A stretch of DNA of 64,000 bases from Muraenolepis orangiensis (Eukaryota; Chordata; Actinopteri; Gadiformes; Muraenolepididae), in NCBI GenBank assembly GCA_027704905.1, contig CM051000.1, forward strand, positions 14,495,514-14,559,513. Direction: 5' to 3'. Under the pieces are notes generated by a model. The model was given only the letters and a program-made list of their open reading frames with translations, did not search any database and was not told the DNA's origin. The translations under genes and the position numbers were made by a program. Shown here piece by piece: positions 11,231 through 22,489 of this stretch (within the stretch, counting starts at the first letter, position 1; the number at the start of each line of letters is the position of its first letter).

Positions 11231-11572
11231 CACCGCCCAGCATCACAGCAGGCATGAGGGCTGTCACCGATTCAAGCTATGGGGCGGATGATATGGGCTT
11301 CCAGCTGAGCAGCCCCCAGCTCCCATCAACCACCCGGTCGAACACCAAGCCGAACTGACCCCTCGGCCAGCCCGGGTCCAGCTGTGGCCGAGTTATCTCA
11401 AAGACTACATAACTGACTTTTAGTATTCTTTTAGTATTTAATTTTCATAATAGTACATAGCCTGTTGGCTTGTCTAATCTAATACGTTTAGTTCCCTGTG
11501 TTCCAAGAAACTGTTAATTGTCAATGCATTTGTTGTTTGTTGGTTGTTTTCTATGGGGGGGGGGGGGGGGAA

Positions 11573-11731
11573 TGTTGTGTATGTTGTCACAACTAACGTG
11601 ACACATGTTATGCTTTACGACGTACCTGTATTGCGTCATATTGCCGTAAACCTGTTCTGACTAAGCCTTCAGTAAAGACAGTAGCACGTTCTAACTCGGT
11701 GTCTGAGTATAGTTATTATTAGCATATAACA
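11573..11731 (+). repeat. Gypsy A 3' LTR
   Basis: About 159 bp beginning TGTTGTGTATG and ending ATAACA, so TG...CA. It follows a poly-G run that may be the polypurine tract with slippage. Confidence 0.75.
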
Positions 11732-11779
11732 CCACCCACAAGCCAGCTGCCACGATAGTAGGTGGGAGATGAGTGCGAG

Positions 11780-11787
11780 GAGAGAGC

Positions 11788-11854
<67 letters not shown>
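11780..11854 (+). repeat. (AG)n microsatellite
   Basis: AG-rich tract with about 30 uninterrupted AG units, about 50 bp after the Gypsy A 3' LTR. Confidence 0.96.
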
Positions 11855-11857
<3 letters not shown>

Positions 11858-11958
11858 CCAGCAGTAGGCTAATGTTCTCCCATTCTTCTCTTATTTACAC
11901 TTATCAGTGAGGTCATTCACTTTCGCCGCAGTGTCCTTGTGCCTCTTGCACACTCTCT

Positions 11959-12091
<133 letters not shown>

Positions 12092-12197
12092 CAAAAACAA
12101 TGCTATGCGTAGGTTATAGCATTGCACAAGTTCTTAAATCGCGTACATGGGGACGAAGAAGACCCGTGGTGAATGATGGGAAGAAAAAAGCCAGAGT

Positions 12198-12276
12198 GCG
12201 GTGGTGATGATGATGATGATGATGGTGGTGCTGGTGGTGGGGGTGGTGGTAGGGGTGGTGGTGGTGGTGGTGGTGA

Positions 12277-12310
<34 letters not shown>

Positions 12311-12354
12311 GGTGGTGGTGGTGGTGATGGTGGTGGTGGTGGTGATGGTGGTGA

Positions 12355-12388
<34 letters not shown>

Positions 12389-12491
12389 GGGGGTGGTGGT
12401 GGTGGTGGTGATGGTGGTGATGGTGGTGGTGGTGGTGGTGGTGGTGATGGTGGTGATGGTGATGGTGATGGTGGTGGTGGTGGTGGTGGTG
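12198..12491 (+). repeat. (GGT)n/(GAT)n trinucleotide array
   Basis: Nearly 300 bp of mixed GGT and GAT triplets. In a frame it gives poly-Gly/Asp or poly-Val/Met; these are repeat artefacts and not a gene. Confidence 0.96.
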
Positions 12492-12599
12492 GGTGAAGGT
12501 GAAACCAGGGCCCTGAGCTGGCCAGGGAACGTGTGGGAGAGTGAAGGCCTACAGAGTGTTACTGTACACATGGGTTCCCTTAAAGTCTACCCTGGATTA

Positions 12600-13100
12600 A
12601 AGGGATAAGCTGTTGTCCACGTGGCTGAACGCTTTAGTCTGACCAGCAGGCAGCAGCGGCAGAGAGAATTTATTTTAAGAATTCCGTTGACACACTTATG
12701 AGAATAGGATGCCTTAAACAATGAATTAACGCCGTGCCACCAAAGGAACAGCCGTTTGTTTGAAATGAATTGCTGAAGGAGGAGAGTTCCTTGTGCATAG
12801 CGATTGTCTTACTTGAATGCAAATACCGACTACTGTAAGCACAAACTAATGTTGCATCATTTAATTCTGTGTGTCAATGTCTAACAAATGAATCTGAAAC
12901 ATTGCATAATTAATGCAAATAACAAAACCAAATTACTGCTTAATATAAAATAATGACGAGTAATTGTGGCTTAACGAGCAGTATAAATAGCTTCCATTTT
13001 GCCCGTTATCCTAGTCGCTCGCACTCCACATTGAGTGCGAGCTAGCAGGATGCCTGGCATGCTTCTGTTTGCTTTCATTACATTTTTAACCACCAAGATG
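12600..13100. other. Unique AT-rich intronic stretch, possible conserved element
   Basis: It has no repeat or ORF. It contains GCATAATTAATGCAAAT (an octamer-type POU site beside TAATTA), several TAAT cores, and a small hairpin CTCGCACTC/GAGTGCGAG at about 13018-13045. Clustered homeodomain and POU-like motifs fit a regulatory element, but that is inference. Confidence 0.3.
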
Positions 13101-13196
13101 TCAGTCCATTATTGATTATTTAGCAGGTCAAAAGAAAGGCTAAACATGCTAAACACCATCACACACATATGTGTCAAAGCATTTGAAATCACTCAC

Positions 13197-13279
13197 CTTG
13201 AGCGTCATCTTGGCCAGGACCTCCTGGAGGTCCATGATGCCTTGCACAAGACTCAAGAAATCACTGCAGGTCGGACAGG
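13197..13279 (-). CDS. nell1: nell1 exon: Cys-rich linker and coiled segment
   Basis: This 83-nt exon encodes CPTCSDFLSLVQG followed by IMDLQEVLAKMTLK, almost identical to NELL1 (human ends LLAKMTAK). The CPTC motif and the helical segment after it link the TSPN domain to the first VWC domain and belong to the part of the family implicated in coiled-coil oligomerisation. The acceptor is TTTGTTGAG and the exon begins with CC, completing a threonine codon whose A ends the previous exon. The donor is AAG|GTGAGT in phase 0. No lesion is seen. The pyrimidine tract before the acceptor is adequate. Confidence 0.87.
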
Positions 13280-13660
13280 CTCAACAAAGGAAGAATTAAT
13301 CATAAGCAAGGGAAGGGGGGGGGGGGAGAGAGAGGAGGAAGACAGAGATTAGTGTCATCGTACTGACACTCAGATTCATTCACTCGTATCGTGACAGCCC
13401 AAAGCAATGCGTATGACACCATGCCACACAATCGTACAGCAAACAGGAGGATAGCATGTTGGAGGTGTAGCACTGGCCGAAAGTCTGTAATGAATATAGG
13501 ACTGGGGGGTGGGGGGGAGGTCAGCCTGTGTAAACACCTTTTGTGTTGACATGCTTGGCAGTGTAGAGCAAAATACAACAACAAAAATAAAGGAAGCAAA
13601 AAAAAACATGGACTGGACCCCACTCGAAGATCTTGCAACAGTGTCGTTGTATCAAAAGTA

Positions 13661-13790
13661 CTGACTGCGGTTAAGTTGAGGACATTGTGAGATGTAGCCC
13701 TTCTCCTGACTGTGGTTAAGGTTAAGACACTGTGAGATGTAGCCCTTCTCCTGACTGTGGTTAATGTTAGGACACTGTGAGATGTAGCCA
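13661..13790 (-). repeat. 45-bp tandem repeat spanning an exon end and splice donor
   Basis: On the minus strand three units of 45 bp follow each other. Each encodes GYISQC followed by five or six variable residues ending in N-H or N-R, and the first two end with GTCAGGAGAAG. Each carries its own donor-like A|GTCAG at 13755, 13710 and 13665. The unit length is a multiple of three. The duplication therefore copied the end of a coding exon together with its donor, without shifting frame between copies. The copies differ by several substitutions, so the duplication is not very recent. Confidence 0.85.
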
Positions 13791-13824
13791 TTCGGAGCAA
13801 AAATCTACTTCACGTCCAGATGCC
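13756..13824 (-). pseudogene. nell1: nell1 exon: end of TSPN domain, frameshift plus stop
   Basis: After the acceptor CCTGTCTCCCTAG the exon begins GGC ATC, the expected Gly-Ile after GLFK. It ends with IFAPNGYISQC, matching the human IFMPNGYITQC. Between these, four bases are missing relative to the expected 73-nt exon, so the two ends are in different frames. In the frame of the conserved 3' half an in-frame TAG also replaces an isoleucine codon, after D-V-K. Frame 0 meets TGA at the fifth codon. The end of the exon and its donor (A|GTCAGG) are repeated twice downstream with a 45-bp period, so the true 3' edge could be 13756, 13711 or 13666. The exon cannot encode the domain as it stands. 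Confidence 0.75.
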
Positions 13825-14049
13825 CTAGGGAGACAGGAATGAAGAGAGAGAGACACACATTAACACATTAATTAGCTAGATGCTTCAGTCCGATTTCAAT
13901 GTTTCCAGCCGACAGTGATTCCGAATGTAAAATCCATTACAAAAAACTACCCCATCCTTTTGTGTGTGTGACCACTAGCTACTGGCAGGCAGTGGAGGAT
14001 TAAACACACTTACTTCAGCTGGGATCATTAACTAGCCACAGAAAGACCT

Positions 14050-14050
<1 letters not shown>

Positions 14051-14104
<54 letters not shown>
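14051..14104 (+). repeat. (GA)n microsatellite
   Basis: About 27 GA units. Confidence 0.96.
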
Positions 14105-14106
<2 letters not shown>

Positions 14107-14109
14107 ATT

Positions 14110-14880
14110 GCACACAAGAAAAAGGAAATAGCCTGTTTCGGACAGGGACTGGAGTAGTGTGCCCGCCGTGGCCAGCAGGGCTGGAACAATGGATTCTAGA
14201 TAAATTTCATTGATCACGCCAGGCCAAGAGGGCCTCACAGGGGTGGTGGCGGCGACGAGCGAAAATGTAGGAGCGTCTCCCTGAGCGGCCTGCATGAAAT
14301 CAATATGTTTTATTTAAAGCCCTAGTTAGCCGGAGCCTGTCCTTATCTCACTGCGGCCGTCTAGCTGCTGGCCACCCACCTTTCTTCCTGCCTGCGTACC
14401 TTTCGGCTGCTAGGGTGCTGGCAGATAAAGTAAATATGTATGCGCAAAGTACACTAAAATATGTGTTGCTGTATGATGTAGCTTGTTTGCATTTAATGGC
14501 CACCTTGTTTACCCCCTGGGCTGAAGTTGAAGAAAGTGAAAAAGACAACATGAGCATTGTGTATCGTGAACGTCAGCATTGAAACGGAATATAAATGGCA
14601 AATTGTTAGGTGAGTTCAACACATTCGTTTCAGTTCATCGACATCCCATTATCCGTCTCTTCTCTCTTTCGCCGCTCGCTTGGGCAACAAGCAATTCGGT
14701 GTCGAGCACTTAACGAGCAGCGCGCTGAATCCTCTGTGTCTATCTTGTCTTTTCTTATGATCTCCAAATAAATGTTACTGTGGGAAACACGTGTGCCAAT
14801 TGTAACGCGTTTCCAAAAGCATTCACCGGTGAGGAGTGTGACCTCAGTTTGACGAGATTGATTGAACAGCAAAAACATCA
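14110..14880. other. Intronic stretch, nothing recognised
   Basis: Unique-looking DNA of mixed composition with no coding exon or transposon that I recognise. Confidence 0.4.
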
Positions 14881-14910
14881 AGCCCACTGCCCTACCCAGG
14901 GCGCATAGGT

Positions 14911-14912
<2 letters not shown>

Positions 14913-14974
<62 letters not shown>
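14913..14974 (+). repeat. (CA)n microsatellite
   Basis: About 31 CA units followed by GTGTGCATG and a short GT-rich run. Confidence 0.96.
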
Positions 14975-14977
<3 letters not shown>

Positions 14978-15177
14978 TGCATGAATGTGTATGTGTGTGT
15001 GGGTGCACGCCGGCGCATGTGAATGTGTGTGCGATGCTTCACCGCTGACACCTGATCGCAGGCCTGAGCAGCCGTCTCCACATCGTACGATGTCAGACGG
15101 ACAGACAGACGGACGGAGGGGATCCCAGAACCCTGGGCCTGCGCGGCGGTCCGACACTGTGGGATGGAGGGAGACAG

Positions 15178-15241
15178 AGGAGGAGGAGGAGGAGGAGGAG
15201 GAGGAGGAGGAGGAGGAGGAGGAGGAGGAGGAGGAGGAGGA
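15178..15241 (+). repeat. (GAG)n trinucleotide repeat
   Basis: About 21 GAG units; poly-Glu or poly-Leu frames here are artefacts. Confidence 0.96.
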
Positions 15242-15292
15242 CGTGGTGGTGGAAGCAAAGCTTTCCTCTTTCTCTGAGGCAGTGTGAGAAAC

Positions 15293-15440
<148 letters not shown>

Positions 15441-15805
15441 TAAAAAAAAAGAGGAAAACATTTATGTGTGGTCCTTGCAATACTGTTCCGCTCCTTGCAT
15501 ATTCTCCTGTGTAGCTGTCCCTCCTGCCGTGAGCGCTCGTAGTAGCTTTAGAGAAATGAGCAATGGTTGAAAGACCAAAGATTAGGGTGGATTCTAGGGG
15601 GGAAAAGAGTGCCGGGTAAGAGCCGGCCTTCGTTTAAGTTTTGTTCTTTTGCCCAACTTCCCCCCGAACTTCTCGCAGAGTGTGGTAAACAAAATGGGCC
15701 CAGCCGTTTGAGCCCCTGTCCGTTCCTATTATTAGTAGTATAGATGCTGCCATTTTGCCGTGTGTGTGTGTGTGTGTCACGGGTGGAGGGAGAAGGGGGT
15801 CTCAC

Positions 15806-15895
15806 CTTGAACAGGCCATGTTTGTGAGTGTGCTGGCCCACCCATTGCAGGCAGTAAGCTCCATCTGAGGCGGATCGATCACCCGCTCGTAAATT
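15806..15895 (-). pseudogene. nell1: nell1 exon: TSPN domain, 7-nt frameshift
   Basis: The 90-nt exon starts with A completing the arginine codon of the previous exon, then encodes IYERVIDPP, a NELL1 signature. The acceptor is TTTTTGTGCCAG and the donor AAG|GTGAGA. The second half of the match, WVGQ then HKHGLFK, lies in a different frame from IYERVIDPP. The human exon has 97 nt by my count, so seven bases are missing between the DPP codons and the conserved tryptophan. Read straight through, the frame ends at a stop (TGA) formed across the donor. Both splice sites are otherwise good. The lesion is either a real frameshift or a sequence error in this copy. Confidence 0.8.
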
Positions 15896-16435
15896 CTGGC
15901 ACAAAAATAAACGCAAAAGGAAACAAAAATTGCCAACCATAAAGCGAAGAGGAAGGTAGATGAAGGAAGGAAGAAGAAAGGGGTGGTAATGCTTGGAAGC
16001 AATCAATTAGAATGTTTTTGCAACACCAAACCAGTAAGGTTCAATAATAGAATAAGAGACAGATAGAGACTGCGTAGGTGTGTGCTCGTATATATGTGTG
16101 TTTGCCCTGCTCTTGTATGCATATCTATTCCCTCCTTCCTCCCGACATGAGGGCGATAATGTGGGTTTTTCTGCGGCCGGCCTCCCCTGAAGCATGACAG
16201 CCAGTCTGGCCTGCAGGCTCCCTAATGCCCTAATGATAGCTGGACCAGAGCCCTGGGCCGGATTAAGTATACACCTCGCAACACACACACCCATCAAAGA
16301 ACACACACACAAACACATCCCGACACACACCTCCCGATACACACACACACTTCCTGATATACACACACACACACACACACACTTTCAGAAACACACATAC
16401 ATGCACCGATATGCACTCCATGCTCTGAGGCCAGC

Positions 16436-16545
<110 letters not shown>

Positions 16546-17319
16546 TAAATACCATGCCGCACGTGTAAAATGAAGACATATGTGCAGCCATCGTCAGCAT
16601 CCGTCAGCGGGATGCACATGACCACTGCACTGAGGGCCTGGTTGGTGGGGGCAGGCACACTCTGACACTCTGCCTTGTCCAAAACACATTTCAGAGAACT
16701 CAAAAAGGTATTTGAACAATACAAGGGATTGTGCCATCAGGCCCAGGAGATTTTGAATGGAGGAAACACGCGCGCACCACACACACACACACACCATCCA
16801 TAACCTGGGCCAGTGATGCTCTACATTTACTCTACTCACCTTAACCTTTTTGTAGCACCTGCTATGTAAAATGGCTTGCAACCACCACAGTGAGATAATA
16901 CATTACAGTTACAGCAGTAGCAGGTTCGGCTACGGGAACATTGGGATAAATAATGAGACCAGACACAAATGTAAAGTAGGTAAAGGAATGCCAGCATGTA
17001 TTGCAAATATAAATGTGTGATGGTACCGTATAAACATACAATACATACCCCTTTTGGCTATAGTACCTTTACATCCTTGTCCACAAGGTAATCTCTTCTA
17101 CAGGTTACATTCTACAGGGTTCTTACCCTGGGTAAGAATCTGTATTTCTACGGTAACCTCTAGCTACACAATATAATATGCACAATAAAATCATCATCAT
17201 CTAGACAATAATAAAGGATTCCCAACCATAGCCAACTACCCCCCACAATCGGTGAACGGAAAGCTGTGAGGAGCACTGAAGGTACTGAAACTACACCACA
17301 AGGCAAACAGTTGCTCAGT

Positions 17320-17600
17320 TCAGTCCTCCATCCATCCATCAATCGTCTACTGCTTATCCTTGGTCGGGTCGTGGAGGTAGCAGCTTCAGCAGTGGACTCC
17401 AAACTTCCCTCTCCCTAGCTATCGGCTAGCTCTGACTGGGGGATCCCGAGGCGCTCCCAGGCCAGTGTGAAGATGTAATCACCCCAATTGTACCTTGGTC
17501 TGCCTTGTGGTCTCTTCCCAGCTGGATGTGCCTGGAAAACCTCCCTCGGGAAGCAACCAGGAAGCTGCCCGAACCACCTCAACTGGTAAATTCTGCTAAA
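17320..17600 (-). mobile_element. LINE 3' end fragment (same family as 24.7 kb)
   Basis: On the minus strand the sequence begins with the antisense of CCAGTTGAGGTGGTTCGG and runs to an ATGG repeat tail (TCCATCCATC on the plus strand at 17330). This is the C-terminal end of a LINE reverse-transcriptase protein, with the R-W-F-G-H-L-V-R type block, followed by a tail of the kind seen in fish LINEs. Frameshifts are present. The best relative in the window is 24690-25045 on the other strand. Confidence 0.7.
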
Positions 17601-17690
17601 GTGCCGCTAATTTCTGCTGATTTATAGACGGCATTTGGGAGAAGAGGAGAAAACCCACCGGCACACAGTCTGTTTATTAGCCAGCAAGAT

Positions 17691-17716
17691 TGAGAGAGAG
17701 TGAGAGTGAGAGAGAG

Positions 17717-17782
<66 letters not shown>
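17691..17782 (+). repeat. (GA)n microsatellite
   Basis: GA-rich tract with about 34 uninterrupted GA units. Confidence 0.97.
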
Positions 17783-17786
<4 letters not shown>

Positions 17787-18029
17787 GTGGGTAAGGGGGA
17801 TCTACTAGAACAGTATGTACAGTATCTTCTGTCACTCCAACGTGCAAGTGTTCATCGGCGCTGAGGGCCAATATTTAAGTTTGATTTGAGTTGCACAGCG
17901 TGCCACGAGTTAAACTACCGATGCTCGGAACAACAACCGAAACGTGAAAAGACACTTCCGGATGACAGACAGATAAGACATGAGAGTACCATTACCACGC
18001 ATCGTTATTTTTAGGGGGGGGGGGGGGGG

Positions 18030-19180
18030 TGTGTGTGGGGGTGTATCGAATCTCATCCCTTCTAATCCGGCAAAGGCATTTATTTTCCCCATCTTCCCGC
18101 AGTCTGCTATTATCTCCCCACCGCCTCGACTTCTAATGGGGTGTCTGCCTGTCAATTCGTCTGTGTGCTTCTCGGAGTGGTTCTGCTTACCTGAAAGGAA
18201 GCCCTTGCTACCGGTGTCAATCAAACAACAGCCACCACCACCCATGGTGGAGGGGAACAAGAGGCACTCCTCATGTCTCCAGGTGCCAAGCAGTTGTCGT
18301 TCATGTCAGCAGCCTATTTCTCTGTTTCAATATTATTCTGGGTTTGTTTACCAGTGTGTGTGTGTGTGGGGGGGGGGGGAACGACTGAAAGGTGTCTTTT
18401 TTCTCTCATTTTTTTATTATTGTTGTTGGTATTTTAGTACGGTATCCAGATTGCTATGCTACCCTAAATAAAACAAAAAGAGAAAACAAGTTTCATATAA
18501 TACAGAGGCACAATATGGGCCTCCAAACATCACCGTGCATTATTCACCGTAATGTAGCTTGATTCCCTGAAAGTGTATGATGTAATAATGTAAGGTAGTA
18601 AAAGGAAGGTAAATGTAGCGAGGCATTATTCCAGACTAGCCCCTTAAAAAAAATTATATGGTACATCCATTCAGATGATTTATGCAAATGCTTGGCACAT
18701 ACACGACACTACAGGAGGACAATAGAAGCATAGAATTATGACATCGTCGCAGACAACCTACCGAGTCTGACATCTACTACATGGGTACGTCATGGATATC
18801 AAACAGGCATACCGAGCAAAACAACAAAGAACCAAATAAACAGAAACAGAAGGAAGCGCCACAGAAATGAAAGTGGAGCACTCCCACTGAAAAATGACAA
18901 GAACACGCGTCCTGCAGCGCCGAAACTAGAGCGCACGCCATTAAGACATGACGTTAAACGCATGTATGACCCAAATACCTTTGAAATCGTTTTAGTTGGT
19001 TTTGAGAGGGTGAGGGTGGGAGTGGGGAGGGGGGGGGGGGGAGCAAATATAGGAATGTCTGCAAACTATGTAGATGAATATCTACCCTAATCTGACTCTG
19101 TCAACCTGTTCCCCCCTAAGGACGTCCCTGGGCTACATCCTCCATATCTGTAAGTACCACAACACATCGCACACATCAGA
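18030..19180. other. Intronic stretch, nothing recognised
   Basis: Poly-G runs at 18017 and 19028 and otherwise unique AT-rich DNA. No exon or transposon recognised. Confidence 0.4.
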
Positions 19181-19189
19181 CATTTGATT

Positions 19190-19879
19190 AACATCAAAAA
19201 GTCATGCAATATTTTGCAGCTAATGGCCTGGACACACATGACGACAAAACCAAGTCGGTGTTTCTTACAGTGGTAGGCAAGAGGTTGCATAGCTTGTTGA
19301 TAGACTTGTGTGTGCCAGATAAGCCCTCTGCAAAAAACATATGAGCAGTTGGTGCAACTTTTACAAAAGCATTATGTTCCCAAAACCAAATTTATCGCCG
19401 AAAGATGCAAGTTTCACAGAAGAAATCAACTCGAAAATGAGTCGATAAGTGAGTACATTGCAAGTTTGAGAAAGTTGGCTGCTACATGCAAGTTTGGGAT
19501 GTTTTTAGATGAGACACTGCATGATAGGTTTGTGTGTGGAGTTAAAAACGTTGAGCTGAGGGATCGGTTGCTTAACGCAGCTCACACTAAAGACTTAATA
19601 TTGCCGCTTGCAGTCGAAATTGGGCTTGCATTTGAAGTAACCAAAGCCAGTGTTAAACAGTTTTCACAGAAAACCTATACTGCTAATGTGGTCGACAAGA
19701 AAGCCAATGCAAAGCATAGAGAAGCTAGTGGTAAGTTGTGCTATCGTTGCAATGGAATGGGCCACCGACAAGAGGACTGTCGAAAAAGAAAAGGACACGA
19801 CATGCCATTCGCGCAAGGAAGGAGTCGGTGGCGGGAAGCAAACCAAAGCGGCGAGGCATTTGGAAGCGTCACCGAGTAG
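19190..19879 (+). pseudogene. Gypsy B gag polyprotein fragment
   Basis: A first frame (about 19200-19340) reads QYFAANGLD and SVFLTVVGKRLHSLL, typical of Gypsy gag. A shift at about 19340 leads into the long open frame to 19879, with KTYEQLVQLLQKHYVPK, then SEYIASLRKLAATCKFG, the capsid-like block, and a zinc knuckle CYRCNGMGHRQEDC near residue 145. Gag binds element RNA and forms particles. One zinc knuckle is present, against two clusters in Gypsy A, so these are different subfamilies. Confidence 0.85.
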
Positions 19880-20300
19880 ATGTTGCAACGCTCTCAAGCA
19901 CGAGTCATGCAGACGTTCTCAAGCAGGAGGCAAGCCACGTTTTCAACCCTCCCCAGCATGGTGACTATTGCAACGATCGCCAGCTTCAGACGTTTCAACA
20001 AAACCCAATTCGATGTGTGCGACCAAGGTGCATGGCTGAGGCTGTGCAGGACATTGACACGGGTCAGACTGTGGAACGTGGCGGGGCTGAACTCTTTTCA
20101 ATGGATGCATGTACAGGTGATGTGGTAAAACTGTACTATGTCTATGTCAGGATTAATGTGAGAAAACATGTTGGGATTCTGATGAGTTTGTGCCTCATAT
20201 TGTGGAGAAACAACCAAGAGCACCACCACCGCAGGTTGTGGAAGAAAACGCTCGTCCAGTAAGGAACAGACATCCTCCTGAAAGACTAAACTTGTGACTG
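19190..20300 (+). mobile_element. Ty3/Gypsy retrotransposon B, gag joined to pol end
   Basis: Gag is followed almost directly by the last residues of an integrase polyprotein, so protease, RT, RNase H and most of integrase have been deleted. The end contains RPVRNRHPPERLNL-like sequence near 20255-20295, the usual C-terminus of this Gypsy group. No LTRs were recognised. It sits directly against the 3' end of the minus-strand L1-type LINE. Confidence 0.75.
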
Positions 20301-20379
20301 AGATGTCTGATTGTAAATTTAAAAAAAATAAACCTGAATTGTAATAAATGAGTTGTTTTTTTTGGTTTTCAATTATTTA

Positions 20380-22127
20380 TTCATTTTTCATTTTACAACA
20401 GTACAGAACATAGAACATAGAGCTGAGGGGAAAATAAAAAAATACAATACAATATATTAATAAAAATAGTGAAGAAATTGAGAAACACTGGTCATCACTT
20501 AAATCACGTCCCAGATATTTTTGCCAGACTCTCTTAAGTGGGGCCATGGAATAACTATGGTGATCTAACAGGACCCTGTAAATCAAAGAGATTTTCCCTT
20601 TTAGTGAAATATATTTTTTAAGAATATCCTCGAGGCTTGATCACCCCAGGGATAACTGTCATGTCCTTACCAGAGTGGAATTTGTAGGTATTTGTAGAAA
20701 TCCTCTTTTGGAATTCCAAACTCTGACCTTAAATCTGAAAAAGATTTCAGAGAGCCTTTATAAAAAATATATTGTAAGTTGTAATAATAATAAAATTGTA
20801 ATATTGTATACCGCAATCCTTCCACCCCGCAAACAGTGACTTTCCAATTGAGGGCGGCACATCTGGATTTGAGGACAGAGGAGCAAGCATAGAGATTTTG
20901 GCAAAAGACCCAAAATATTTCTTCACATCTCGCCAAGCCAGAAAGGTGTTGTGAATGACATAGGTTTTAGATATTTTGCATAATGCATTAATGTTATTAA
21001 TAAATGGTAGAGAGGTCAAAGGGGTAGGAAAGCAAATATCAATATCTGTCCAATGAGCAGTTCTGTGAATTTGTACCCAATCAATTAAACCCTTTGTCTG
21101 GCAGCCGTAGCTGAAGCTGGTCCCAGACCACCCTCTTTTGGTTTAGTTAAAGTTTTAACAGCAATTCTGGGTGAGGACTTCCTCCAAATAAAGGAACTTA
21201 TCAGTTTGTTTATGGATTGAAATAATGCTTTGTCCAAATAACAGGGCAGTGACTGGAATGGATAGCTAAATCATGGCAATACATTCATTTTAATTACGTT
21301 AATTCATCCGAGAAATGAGATGGCAAATTCCAGTGATCTAATTCTTCCTTGACCTTCTGAAGAAGCGGGGCAAAGTTTTTATGGAATCAGTCTTTAAGTT
21401 CAGGAGACACGTTGATCCCCAGATACTTAAAGCCGCTCTGTGCCCAGGTGAAGGGAGAAATGTGTGTACTACAGATTGATGAGTTCAGTAAGCAGGCGTT
21501 TGATTTCGCCAAGTTCATTTTCTAGCCCGATATCCTTCAAAAATTGTTACTAAGATCCAACACCACTGGAATTGATCTCTCTGGGTTAGTTGGATACAAG
21601 ATAACATTGTCGGGATACAATGAGACTTTTTTATTTTTTTTATGTCAATACCGGATATCTCTCTACTGGCCCTCTAATGGCCTCTGCGATGGGTTCAATA
21701 GCCAAATTAAATAAAAAATGGACATCCCTGCCGACAACCTCTATGCAGGCCAAACTTTTCAGAGAGAGTGCCGTTTACACATATTTGACCTTGTTGATTT
21801 CTGTACATAGACTTGAGCCACGCTATACATTTATTACCAAAGTTACATTTCTCCAAGACAGAAAATAAATAAGACTTCGACCCTATCAAACGCTTTTTCT
21901 GCATCAAGTGAAAATAGCAACGCTGGTTGCCCGTACAGAGCCGAATGGTAAATTACATTCAGTAGCATCCAAATGTTATCTGAAGCATATCGACCATTTA
22001 CAAAGCCAGATTGCCCAATAAGCTGGGGCAATACATCCTCCAATATATGAGCAATCAATTTTAATATTATCAAGAGTCTGGTGGGCTTATTTCCATACTC
22101 ATGATAGTGCTGTCTGGTGAAGAACAA
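20380..22127 (-). pseudogene. L1-type ORF2 reverse transcriptase and C-terminal region
   Basis: 22127-21843 has LPQLIGQSGFVNGRYASDN and LLFSLDAEKAFDRVE, RT blocks with the first catalytic Asp. 21907-21707 has WLKSMYRNQQGQICVNG and LHRGCRQGCPF, the next block. At 21620-21603 the YADD motif reads L-Y-P-D-N-V, so both the Ala and the second Asp are changed. The rest down to about 20380 has scattered LINE C-terminal similarity broken by stops. This cannot encode an active polymerase. Confidence 0.8.
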
Positions 22128-22489
22128 ACGTTTTTTATGTGTTCAGTTTGAATAAGATTGAGACTAGTTCTAACAGCATTTAGCTTCCTCAAGTTCTTAT
22201 CTGTAGGCGATTGTTTATGAGATTGCTCCAGATTTACAAGCTCCTTTTGAAGTTGTTGTTGTGTTTGGTAGCAGCCTTTTTCCTTGCAGATGTATATGAG
22301 ATCAACTGTCCTCTCATCACAGCTTTGGCTGTATCCCAGATTACTGCAGGAGAAACAGGGGGGGGCTGTATTTTCCTGTCTATATTGGTCCAGCCATTGT
22401 CTGATATTGCTGCGGGCTTCAGTATTTGTCAGAAGTGAAGAATTAAATCTCCAATGCTTTATCTGGTGTGTCTGTTGAGGAAGGGAGAG

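Larger units (their letters stand above)
9607..11731 (+). mobile_element. Ty3/Gypsy LTR retrotransposon A, deleted
   Basis: The left end (from 9607) and right end share GTCACAACTAACGTGACACA and about 80 bp of further near-identity, which marks the long terminal repeats. Between them in order are gag, a CCHC zinc knuckle, an aspartic protease and the start of a reverse transcriptase. The RT stops after its MPFGLSS block; RNase H and integrase are missing. The 5' LTR has lost its 3' part and any primer-binding site, so the element cannot replicate. It lies in the nell1 intron between 13197 and 8019, on the opposite strand. Confidence 0.85.
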
